Of a DNA stretch of 64,000 nt, positions 14,780 through 24,343 are shown piece by piece. Source of the DNA: Xiphophorus maculatus (Eukaryota > Chordata > Actinopteri > Cyprinodontiformes > Poeciliidae); NCBI RefSeq assembly GCF_002775205.1, contig NC_036462.1, forward strand, positions 31,537,084-31,601,083, in the 5' to 3' direction. The notes beneath the pieces were generated by a model. That model worked only from the letters and a program-made list of their open reading frames with translations. It was not told where the DNA came from and made no database searches. The first letter of the stretch is position 1; each line of letters begins with the position of its first letter. Both the position numbers and the translations under genes were made by a program.

Positions 14780-15847
14780 GGCTGAGAGTCAGATGGCTGA
14801 TTTTACACACTATTAAAACTATGTCACATAAATGTTTACACTACAGGGCAGTTTCTCCTGTCTGAGTCTGTAAGGACAGGATGAGATGTGGGTTAAAGAA
14901 AGAAGAAAAACCAAACATTGCTTCTTTTTCTCCATCTAATAGCTTGAGGATGTTTTCTCTCTCCTTCAGAGCTTTCCAAGCCTGATCCTTCTCCTTCTCG
15001 GGCCGAGAAATTGAAGACAACTCATATAACTCATACACAACTAAAACAACTCATATAATCATGTCAAGGTTGTAACATTCAGTTTAATCGGCAGCTGTTG
15101 TTTTAAAAAGAAGCTATAACAAAATTGTAAAATAAATAAATAAACGAGGTCTTCTTACGCTGTTTTGTGTTGTTATTTTAAACGCCAAGAGAATCGCTCT
15201 TTTTCCAACTTCTGTCACTTAAGTCTGACAAATAAAAGTCAGTCACCAAACACAGTTTTCCAACACGAAGTGTGTATTTCTAATTGTTCGTTGCTGATAG
15301 AGGATGGAAGCTGCTGATAGCAGGGCACAAACATTAAGACTTCCTGAAAAGATGAGAGTGTAGACTTCCTGGTAAATCCTGTTCTAATGTAAAGTATGAC
15401 CGATTACTGGATTAAGGAAATTTATAGTATATTACATGCTATCACACATAATATTTTTTCAGAATTTGGAAACAGTTGCTCTTTATTTCCCCAAGTTATG
15501 GGGGGAGGAGAGGAGAGAATCGATATTTCAGCTGCCAGAAATTATTTGCCAAAGTTAAAGGAGGAGAACCAAATACTTTAGCCACCTGATATAATCCGTT
15601 CCCACTCTATAACATGGGAATAAATTAATTTACCAGCAACTCTTTAACTGTGCTTTGGAAACATTTGCTCTTCATTTCACAAAGGTAAGGGGCTTTGAGA
15701 TTTAAACTATCTTTCCATAGCTACCTTATATTAAAGTCCTGTAAGGATAAATATCAAACATAGTTTTCAAAATGTAATTTATGAACCATTATACAACATA
15801 CATAAACCAAATACGAACCTGGAGGCCGATGGGACCCTCTACGAAGC

Positions 15848-16100
15848 CCTGGAGGTCAGCCTGGAGACCAACAGGACTCGCTACGAAAGCCCTGGAGGTC
15901 AGCCTGGAGACCAACAGGACTTGATACGAAGCCCTGGAGGTCAGCCTGGAGACCAACAGGACTTGATACGAAGCCCTGGAGGTCAGCCTGGAGACCAACA
16001 GGACTCGCTACGAAGCCCTGGAGGTCAGCCTGCAGACCAACAGGACTTGACATGAAGCCCTGGAGGTCAGCCTGGAGACCAACAGGACTTGATACGAAGC
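15848..16100. repeat. 42-bp minisatellite, six copies, unit 1
   Basis: Six head-to-tail copies of a 42-bp unit (one with an extra base), flanked by a degenerate half-copy at 15818-15847 and another after 16100. Being 14 codons long it stays open. The plus-strand frame reads ALEVSLETNRTRYE per unit. It lies 350-600 bp beyond the 3' end of the coiled-coil gene. Confidence 0.95.
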
Positions 16101-16445
16101 CCTGGAGGCAGGCCGGGAGGCTCTGCTGACCCCAAGCTCTTCATCTGACGCCTAACTAAAATAAAAGCAAAACTAGAGTTCATAAGATAAATAAGGGTCT
16201 GATGACCTGGCGACAAAGGAATTGTCTGGTGACGAAGGAGACCTGTGTTCGATGGCCTCAAGTTCCCATGGCACCGCAGTCCTGCGGGCCTCAAGCTCTC
16301 CTGTCAACATCTTTCAAGCGTTAAGCTTTTCCACCATAAGTCCCCAAGTGTCAAGCTCCCCTGACACGGTAGTTCTGTTGTCCTCTAGCCTTTCTGCCAC
16401 AGATACTCAAGCATGAAGCTTGGAGCCCTCATCACACTTCTTTAT

Positions 16446-17585
16446 TTAGCAGTACCAAGTGTCAACCCAGTACCTGATAGTACCTGTTTGGTACATTTTC
16501 AGGAAGGTATTGGAGACGCCACTGATGACACGTCTGAATATAGGCTGCTTCTGTAGCTGATCTGAAACTGATTTGATGTTTTCGCTGATTTTCTGTTTAG
16601 GTGGCTGCTGGTTCAGCTGCTCCAGTTTAAGCTGCAGGTCGATGTTCATATTCTTTAAGTCAGTATTTTTCTGCTCCAGGATCTCGTTTTCCTGCTCCAA
16701 GGTGGTGTTGATATTCTCCAAGATAGAACATTTCTGCTCCAGAGAGGTGCTTCTCAGCGTCAGGGCGGTGTTTATCTGTTCCAAGAAGTTGCTTTTCTCC
16801 TCCAAGGAGGCTCTTTTCTGCTCCAAGACGGTGTTTATCTCGTCGAAAATTGTGTTTTCCATCTCCAGGGTATTTCTTTCCCTTTCCAGGGCATGGTTTA
16901 TATGTTTCAGAGTCGTGTTTTTATTCCCTAGAGCAGTTTTTTCCTTCTCCAGGGTACTTTTTTCTTTCTCCAGGGCGTTGATTCTCTGTTCCAGAGCGGT
17001 GCTTTTCTGCCCTAGGGCAGTTTTTTCCTGCTCCAGCGTATTTTTTTCTTTCTCCAGGACATTGTTTCTCTGCTGAAGAGCGGTGCTTTTCTGCCCTAGG
17101 GCAGTTTTTTCCTGCTGCAGGGTGTTTTTTTCCTTCTCCAGGGCATTGATTCTCTGCTTCAGGGAGGTGCTTTTGTTCTCCAAGGCAGTGGTATTCTGCT
17201 CCAGGGTGGTGTTGTTCTCCTTTAACGTTCTGTTTACGTGGAACAGTTTGTTTAATTTCTCATCTTTGTCTCGAAGCAGATTGTCTTTTTCAAATGCAGC
17301 TTGTTCTATGTTCAGAACTTGCATCTTCAGCTCCTCATTTCTTTCAATCAGAGACTGTTTTACAATGGACATCATGCCAACTTCTTTCAATATTCCATGG
17401 AGCTTCTGTGTCTCTTCAGCTAATGTCTGTTGTACTTTTTCCTTCCCAGAATCACAAGATGATGTCTTACTGCTGCGACTTATTGTTGATCCCGTTTCTC
17501 TGGACAAATCCGAAAATTTCTCAATGATTTTCTTTACTTGTGTGTTAGAATTTGCCTCTTTATCTCGAAAAGCTTTCATTTTCAA
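16446..17585 (-). CDS. Repetitive coiled-coil protein of unknown function, copy 1 (379 aa)
   Basis: I do not recognise this protein. A single open frame of 379 codons starts MKMKAFRDKEANSN. Residues 1-60 are polar and Ser/Lys-rich. From about residue 100 to 325 it is an almost uninterrupted coiled coil built from heptads. Its centre is tandem 28-residue (84-bp) repeats such as INALEKEKNTLQQEKTALGQ followed by KSTALQQR. The C-terminus (about 340-379, FRRVISGVSNTFLKMYQTG) is not coiled coil. There is no signal peptide or membrane helix. The stop TAA overlaps an AATAAA signal (16441-16446 on the plus strand), which suggests a very short 3' UTR and argues for a real single-exon or terminal-exon gene. 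Low complexity makes any distant match to golgin- or myosin-like coils uninformative. Frame preservation in unit 3 supports function. Confidence 0.65.
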   Translation of the reverse strand: MKMKAFRDKEANSNTQVKKIIEKFSDLSRETGSTISRSSKTSSCDSGKEKVQQTLAEETQKLHGILKEVGMMSIVKQSLIERNEELKMQVLNIEQAAFEKDNLLRDKDEKLNKLFHVNRTLKENNTTLEQNTTALENKSTSLKQRINALEKEKNTLQQEKTALGQKSTALQQRNNVLEKEKNTLEQEKTALGQKSTALEQRINALEKEKSTLEKEKTALGNKNTTLKHINHALERERNTLEMENTIFDEINTVLEQKRASLEEKSNFLEQINTALTLRSTSLEQKCSILENINTTLEQENEILEQKNTDLKNMNIDLQLKLEQLNQQPPKQKISENIKSVSDQLQKQPIFRRVISGVSNTFLKMYQTGTIRYWVDTWYC

Positions 17586-17704
17586 TCTCTTGTTAGGATA
17601 CTACTACGTGCTCTCTGTCTCTCTTCTTCAATGGTTATGACCGTAGAATTCAAGCGTGCAGCTCTGTGATGCCCTCTAGCTCCACAAAGTGTGCATCGCT
17701 CTTT

Positions 17705-17742
17705 GTGACATCAATTTGCGTGATGTCACACATTGATGTCAC
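17705..17742. promoter_or_regulatory. Three CRE-like words upstream of the coiled-coil gene
   Basis: gtgacatcaa (17705-17714), gtgatgtcac (17720-17729) and ttgatgtcac (17733-17742) lie 120-160 bp upstream of the coiled-coil start codon. The first and third are inverted copies of each other. They resemble CREB/ATF sites. This is a candidate promoter by position only. Confidence 0.35.
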
Positions 17743-18433
17743 TGCCTCAGCAGAACAACTAGAAAACTGCTGAAGTTTGAATAAAAACAAACTTTACGGC
17801 TGAACGCTGCTCGGCTTAGCTGATGGCTATTGGAGACAGTTCAGCTGGTAATATGTCACCAAGGCTGAAATCCACACTGGGGAGCCAATGGACTGGCACA
17901 GCAGGGTGCGAGGACCACAGGTCAAAAGGAAACATTGTGTCCGAAAACAGAAAAAGGGGAAACGGGCCTGTTGACCCAGCTGACGCCAACTCAACGTCTC
18001 TCTAGCTAAGCAAGGTTGGTGGAATCAAATAATGTTCTCGCTCTTTGGTTACCTAGCAACAGCCTGTTGAGTCACTTGCGCAGCAGCAGTTTCTGGTTTC
18101 ACCTCCATTCCTCATAATTGCTTAGAAATAAAAAAAAGAAATTAAAAAGCATTGTGATGTGAAAACTATGGATAAAACAAGAATGTATTCCAAATATTGA
18201 AAACAGAAAAACTAACAAAAACATTATTGATACAGATATAAGACACTTATTTCATGATATTGTAATATTGTTCAGCCTTACCATAATTAGACTATTTCTG
18301 TGTTTAAAATCCATTTTAATTAGTTATTATTTAGGATTATTTTCTGAGAAATTGAGTTTGATTAGTTTGAATGTAATTACTGAAATTCGTGGTTTGGGTA
18401 ATGTTATCATTAACCAAATCTGTGTGACTCACA

Positions 18434-19000
18434 ACAACATTTAATTTCCCTTTGGGATCAGTAAAGTTGAATTTTGAAGACAACACTTTACCAAGTGTAA
18501 AGTGTTGTCTTTACACTTGGTAAAGTGTTGAACTTTACCAAGATGAACAAGAAAATAGATGTATTTTCTTGTTCATCACGCCGTATGCTGCCACCTACTG
18601 GCCAACCAGTCTAAGTTCACAACTGGTGCGACATTATATTTCTGCTTTCATTGTTAACTGTCAGTCCGCCAAATGGGAAAACGTCTCTCTGCCGTGAAGC
18701 CTAAATTAGTAAAAAAAATTCTAATTCAAAATTAAATTCAAAAATACTTTATTGCTCCAAAAGGAAAATTAAATGTTGTAGCTCATCAATTCAGATTCTT
18801 CACAGAGTTATTGCAGATGGCTGATTGCTGTTGGCAGGAAAGATCTCTTGTAGCGGTCTGTGTTACAGCAATTTGAAGAAGCCTCTGACTGATGATACTG
18901 TGTTTTTTCAAGACGGTCTCATGAAGAGGATGGTCAGAGTTGCCCATAATTTTCTTAATTTTATAAAGAATCCTCCATCATTTCTGTCTTCTCTCTCCTG
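18434..19000. repeat. Retroelement-tail debris with inverted copies
   Basis: The block at 18434-18479 is an inverted copy of that at 18737-18787, which continues rightwards to about 19000 as sequence familiar from fish LINE-like 3' ends. Two perfect hairpins lie between them. No gene is seen from 17586 to 19380. The same arrangement recurs in units 2 and 3. Confidence 0.5.
18481..18577. repeat. Paired perfect hairpins, copy 1
   Basis: Arms of 21 bp at 18481-18501 and 18510-18530 (8-base loop) are followed after 11 bases by arms of 16 bp at 18542-18557 and 18562-18577 (4-base loop). All arms are perfect. Confidence 0.95.
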
Positions 19001-19380
19001 ATTGGCCCAGTGTTGTTGTCTTGTCTCAGTAATGCTGGAGAATAATCACATAATAAGACAAACATTTCTTAATCTCTGTCTAAATAAAAGATGATTGAAA
19101 GGGACTTTTTGATCAAGTCATCATCATGTCCTCACCTTTTCCACAATCTGTTACAATTAGATCATCAAGTGGAGCAGGTCTTCTCCTTTAGTTGTTGCTC
19201 AACTCAAGTCATGTGATACGAGTTGACGGAGAAATGAGATAAAGAGAAAAGACAACAGAATTCAAAAAAAAGAAAATCTCAGGTGTAGCATTAAATGAAA
19301 AGTGTACGTGTTGTTTTAACATCACACAGCTTTAAAATATCACTGTCAGTGTAACCTCCGCATATTTGCGTTCTTAAATT

Positions 19381-19422
19381 CCGGTATTAATTGGTTAGTG
19401 TTGCTTAACCAATTAATACCGG
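19381..19422. repeat. 17-bp perfect hairpin at the edge of the LTR-like segment
   Basis: Arms at 19381-19397 and 19406-19422 with an 8-base loop. Present in all three units (40395-40436 and 61448-61489). Confidence 0.9.
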
Positions 19423-20264
19423 GTTCCGGGGTTTTTTGTTCTGTTTTTTCTTTATTTTTGGATCCTCTTGGTGGTTCACGGGCCGTCCACCAGATGGCGC
19501 CAGAGGCTGGTTTCCCGGCGGAGGTGTGCCTGTAGTTCTGCACACCTGACGATGATCTTCTCATCATCAGCTGGAGGTGAAAAGACGCTGACAGCCAGCA
19601 CTTCGACGCTGGAGTGTTTTCGCCAAAACGGCACTCTGAGCCCCTCGGAGTCAGTCTCCGAGTTTGTTTCCTCTGAGCTTCCTCTCGAGTAATTCGTCGT
19701 TTTGTTCTCTGTGCTCTCCAGGTGTTTTCCTCTCGAGTCATTCCCTGGATCCTCCCTGAGAGACTTCCGTTGTGGCTTTTGGATTAAGCCCTCCTCGTGA
19801 CGCCGTGGGTGGTACCCACAGGTGCATGGCCCGAGTTCCCATTTCCTCCTCATCTGTCGGATCTCAAGATTCTCCAGTTTCACTTCCTCCGGCTGGCTGT
19901 CGGACCCTTCCCTCCATCATCGTCGAATCCAGAACTTACCTGTCCGCCCTCCACCGCCATCTCCCAGCCTTTGGACCTCGCTCAGCTCTGCTGCCCATCC
20001 GGAACCCGCAGCATCCACCCTCTCAATCCGAGACTATATCTACCAGAAAGTAAGAACTGATTTTCCCTTCTCGCACATCCTGTTTCCCAGCTGCCATTGA
20101 ACTCACCATTTCCTCTTCGCTGTTCTGCAGTCCCCCCCAGTTTGGACCCTAAGCACGCCAACATCTGTACTGGGTTATTGTTTTACAATAAATATTCTTC
20201 AACTGATTCTTTGTCTCCTGTGATGTTCTGCATGTGGGCTAGAAACCTAAACCCCAACATGACA
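19420..20264 (+). mobile_element. Probable solo LTR fossil, copy 1
   Basis: About 845 bases resembling a fish LTR in composition: a T-rich start after a ggttccgggg word, a GC-rich middle, an aataaa word near 20190 and an end at ..aaccccaacatgaca. No internal retroviral-type coding region is attached, so it would be a solo LTR. The left terminus is unclear and overlaps a hairpin. The family is not determined. It predates the tandem duplication because all units carry it. Confidence 0.35.
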
Positions 20265-20482
20265 GCCACGCCCTCAAACACAGGGGATAGTTAAAGATTA
20301 AGGACCTATCTTTAAAATACCAAATTTAAAAAAAATAGAATTTAATAGATGTAAAGTAGTGTCACTACACGCTCGTGTACAGTAGGTGGCGGTATGAACC
20401 TTAAAGTTGCTTGCGATTCCCGCATAATAAAGAAGAAGCACTTGCCGCGGACAGTGGCAGTATTATTATTGATGACGTAACG

Positions 20483-22015
20483 AACATCGGAAGTTGCTTG
20501 GATGGCATGAAGAAATCCTTGAGTCTTTGGTTCACTAGAGATCTGACTATTTTTGGACGAACTCTTCTGTCCAAAGCTGAAGGAGTGTCCAAGTTAATGT
20601 ATCCATGCCATTCTGCTTTCATCTCTGACAAGAATATTAAGAAAGCCGATTCAATAATCTTTCTATCTGGAGGAACAAAACTCACTATGACGATCTCATC
20701 TTATTAAAGATTATGATAAAGGAGGAATTCGAGCTTTGGATTTTGAGGCTCTGATTGGTTCATTTAGAGTAAATTGGCTGAAGACCTGTTTGTCTCATTC
20801 CAACTCGATGTGGTTTCATAAACCTGAATCTATATTTAATAAGCTCGGTGGCTTAGGTTTCTTGCTTAAATGTGATTTTGAATTAACCAAGATTAATATT
20901 GCACTGTCTAATTTCCACAAGCAAGTTTTACATTTCTGGAAAATTATATTTACCCACAATTTTACCCCACATGGATCCGTTGTGTGGAATAACAGATCAA
21001 TATTAATAAATGGAAAATCTATTTTTAAAACTGACTGGTATGAAAAAGGTATTTTATTTGTAACTGACTTAATGGATAGTAATGGTGTTTTGTTAAATCA
21101 TAGAGATTTTACCAACAAATTTGATCTGAACTGTACTTGTAATGAATATCTAGAAGTATGCAAAGCTATTCCTGTAGCTCTGATCCATCTCATCCAAAAC
21201 ACCTTAAGATATTCAAATGTTATTTCATCTTTACCCAAACTGAAAATTGGGGAATATAGTGTGACTGATGGAAAGTGCAATAATGTTATGCTTGTGACTG
21301 CCTTCAAATCTAAATTATTTAATGATTACAACAATAGGATCTTGACAACAACCAATCTGTCTATTATAAAGAAGAAGGCGTTCTCCAAGTATGTAAAATG
21401 GCCGATTTCACCAAAGGTTAAAGAAACTCGCTTCAAAATCTCTCACAATTTTTACCCAGTGGCTGAATTTTTGCACAAAAGATTAAAATTTGATTCAACA
21501 TGTTGTGCCTTTTGTGAATGTCCAGAGGAATCCATTAATAATCTCTTTTTTTCCTGTCCCTTTTCTTTTAAACTATGGAGAGACATTAAAAACTGGTTGT
21601 CCCTTAAAATTGAAGACATCCCAGAGATATTATTATAATACTATGTTGATGGCCTTGATAGTCAAATATCTGACATGGTAAATATTGTCTTCTTGCTTGT
21701 TAAATATCATATACATTGCTGTAAATGGAGAGGTTCTACACCTTGTTTTGATTTTTTTCTTAACCAATTTAAATTGTATTACACCTCATTGAAACATTTG
21801 AAATCTGTTTCTGCAAAAAAAAGTAACTGCCAGTATCTCTACTTTTCTTTTGTTTTAAAATCTTGCTCTGTTATTCATTTGCCTTACTGTTTATGTGCTT
21901 GTCTTTAGTCTTAGCTCCTTGTTTTTTTTTATTTTTTCTACCCATGTTGCAATGTTCTTATACCTCAACGAGTCTTTGTATACTGTTTGTTTAATAAAAT
22001 TTTTTTTTTAAAAAA
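20483..22015 (+). mobile_element. 5'-truncated L1/Tx1-like LINE, copy 1
   Basis: Translation matches the C-terminal part of fish L1-type ORF2: FTRDLTIFGRTLLSKAEGVS, then in a shifted frame KDYDKGGIRALDFEALIG, SNSMWFHKPESIFNKLGGLG, KISHNFYPVAEFLHKRLKFD and the zinc-binding CAFCECPEESINNLFFSCPF ending near 21638. There are two frame changes near 20676 and 20706. The long open stretch is 20736-21638. Endonuclease and most of the reverse transcriptase are absent. The 3' end is a T/A tract at about 21996-22015. Flanking 34-bp repeats at 20449-20482 and 22016-22049 differ at 3 sites and look like an aged target-site duplication. Confidence 0.85.
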
Positions 22016-22049
22016 GGACCGTGGCAGTATTATTCTTCATGACGTAACG

Positions 22050-22190
22050 CAGATATCCGTACACAAGGCGGAAGTACTTGAGTATTGTGGTCGCCATTTT
22101 CAAAACGGCTAAGCTTTATTGCACACTGGAATTGTCCACTAAAGAAGTTTAAATAAAGAGCTGGAACTTTGAATGAAAGGTAAAGAGAAC
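22050..22190 (+). promoter_or_regulatory. Candidate zbtb40 promoter and first non-coding exon
   Basis: A CRE-like tgacgtaa (about 22040) precedes cgccattt (22092-22099), which is a YY1 motif read on the other strand. A possible donor (gaatgaaag then gtaaag) lies at 22180. The first coding exon has an acceptor at 23471-23473, which implies an upstream non-coding exon. The copy in unit 2 is at about 43062-43202. Inferred from position. Confidence 0.4.
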
Positions 22191-22622
22191 CAGCAGAAGC
22201 ATGGCGGACCTGAGTCTACTGCCCGTCTCAGTGCATTCTCCCTGTAGTTTGTCCTTAGTAAAGCTGCTTTCTTAATATTACATTAGCATTTTTAGCTAAA
22301 GCTAGCTGCGGCCTTATTACAGACACACAGGATAAATGGATTCTCTTTTTTAGCTGTAGTCATGATCTAGAAGTTTCCCTGTTTCTCCTGTAAGTCGACC
22401 AGGAGAGGTCTTGTTTTGGTTTTCCTAAAAGAGTCGGATTTCTCCTGTGTTCACTTCAAGGTCCGTTATCATTGTGTGAGGATGTGCTCTACAGCAAAAC
22501 AGTTTTAAAGGAGAGGAGAGGTTAAATGTCTCCAAATGTACCTTCCCCTCATTGGTGACCCGTTAAATTCAGGATAAAAATCTCATTCAGAGATAAAACT
22601 GAATAGTCAAGCTCCATGTTTA

Positions 22623-22703
22623 ATATTAGAGACTAATGTAAAAGTCTCTAATATACGGACCACCCCTATACGTATAGACCACCGTGTAGGGGTAGTCTAT
22701 ACG
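22623..22703. repeat. Cluster of inverted repeats in the presumed zbtb40 first intron
   Basis: An 11-bp pair lies at 22623-22633 and 22644-22654. A 9-bp pair follows at 22671-22679 and 22695-22703, with a partly mirrored cccct/agggg word between. The rest of 22190-23473 shows no gene. Confidence 0.75.
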
Positions 22704-24343
22704 GACTTAGATTGTTATCACGATATTTTGCGGTTTAATTGTGATAAGTTTAGAACTAATAACTACTGCTACAAACACAAATACTGTTCATAAATAGCAT
22801 TCCTATTAAAAAAAACATTCCTATGTCAAAATAAGCTTCTTCAGCAGCCACTTAAAGAAACATGATTTAAATTACCAAACTGCGCTCAGACATACATTTG
22901 TCTTTTTTTTTTTACATCAACTAATTTATTGAGACGACAATAAATCAAAACTTCTATCATGATAAGAATTTTTTTTACAACAAATAATAAACTATACATT
23001 AAATGCCCACCCATATTTGACAACTGATATTCACAGACATTGAAAAACTGAGTTAGTATTATGCTATTTGTAATAATTGTGGAAATTGTCTGTGTTAATC
23101 CCCTCAACCATGGACAGAAGTGGACGGGATCCAAACGTAATTAGGCATTTTTTGTTTTCCTGGACTCAATTTTATTTTCTTTTTGCTAAGATATGCTACA
23201 GGAGATGTAGCATTTGATGGAGGGGGTTCGTCATCGTATTACAGATTTTTACAAAACAGATGTTCTGGTTTTCGAGCATCCTGTGTGAATCCCTTAATAA
23301 AGCCCATTTAAACATGATTTGGACCAATTTTTAAGGTCCCTTGACATTACAGTAGTTGTGAATTGCTGCTAAATATAGATTGTATTGAGCTGAGCTGGCA
23401 GAACAAAGCCCAACCCTGTCTTTCACAGTCATTGGTTGAACCAGATTTTGTTTTTTGTTTTTTTGGTCTGCAGATCATTCATCGCGATGATGGAGCTCCC
23501 TGACTTCAGCAAGCAGCTGCTGCAGCAGCTGTGGACGCTGAGGAGGGAGGGTCTGTTCTGTGACTGCACCATCCTGGTGGGAGACAGCTCTCACCGGGCT
23601 CACAAGGTCGTACTGGCTGCCTCTAGCCTGCTCTTCAGGTAAAACGTCTGAACTGTTCAGCACATTTTGCTTCGGTTTGAAACGTGGGACGAGACAGGAC
23701 CAGCAGAAAAAAAAAAAGCCTCTGCTCCTTGCTCAGGTCCCTTCTGGACAGCTCGGACACCATCTCCATCGACACCTCCGTGGTTTCCTCCCAGGAGTTT
23801 GGGGCGCTGTTGGAAATGATCTACACTGGCCGGTTGCCTCTGGGGAAGCACAACGCGAGCCGCATTGTTGCGGCTGCGGACAGCCTGCAAATGTTCGACG
23901 TAGCCGTGGGCTTTAAGAAGGTCCTTTCCACTCTGGTGGGTCAGAAAGTCCCGGTTCAATATTGATCACTACCTACAACAAGGTCATATTGTTTAGAATA
24001 AAAAAATCTTTGTTCATGCAAATTCGCCTCCAACCAAACCTGTGGCGTTTCAGGTTTGGTTTACCACAAACAGGCAGAGCACCTTGAAGTGAAGCCGTTT
24101 GCCTGCGAGGAATGTGGCGCAGTGTTCGGAGCCAACTCTTCTCTGAAGAACCACATGAGGCTGCACACGGGAGAGAAACCCTATCACTGTCAGCACTGCG
24201 ACATGAGCTTCAGTGTAGCCGCTGCACTGGCTTACCACACCAAGAAGAAACACTCTGAGGGTAGGACAGTCTGGCATTGTGGTTTCTTACTACCAGTATG
24301 GAGGGAATAATCTTAGTTTTAGATCTTAAAATATTACCTTATT

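Larger units (their letters stand above)
13451..15817. other. Intergenic stretch left of the minisatellite; no confident gene
   Basis: A GC-rich segment at about 13480-13580 lies just upstream of the C1orf50-homolog start and probably belongs to its promoter. Most of the rest is AT-rich. It contains a MITE at 14240-14451 and hairpins at 14724-14779. A GC-rich patch sits at about 14570-14640. A 65-codon minus-strand frame at 14841-15038 is rich in Lys and Glu (RPEKEKDQAWKALKERENIL). It could be an exon of something, but I see no supporting splice partners. The same stretch recurs in units 2 and 3. Confidence 0.5.

Noticed and set aside
15848-16100. Possible CRISPR-like array
   Set aside because: The 42-bp copies are directly adjacent without spacers, in a vertebrate genome. 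It is a minisatellite.
16573-17640. Long plus-strand frames opposite the coiled-coil gene (167 and 185 codons)
   Set aside because: The 84-bp periodicity keeps the complementary strand open as well. The translation is Ser/Phe/Cys-rich repetition with no domain, whereas the minus strand gives regular heptads.
20736-21638. A 300-codon frame as a possible host gene
   Set aside because: It matches the C-terminal end of a LINE ORF2, including its zinc-binding segment, and is flanked by a target-site-like duplication and a T/A tail.
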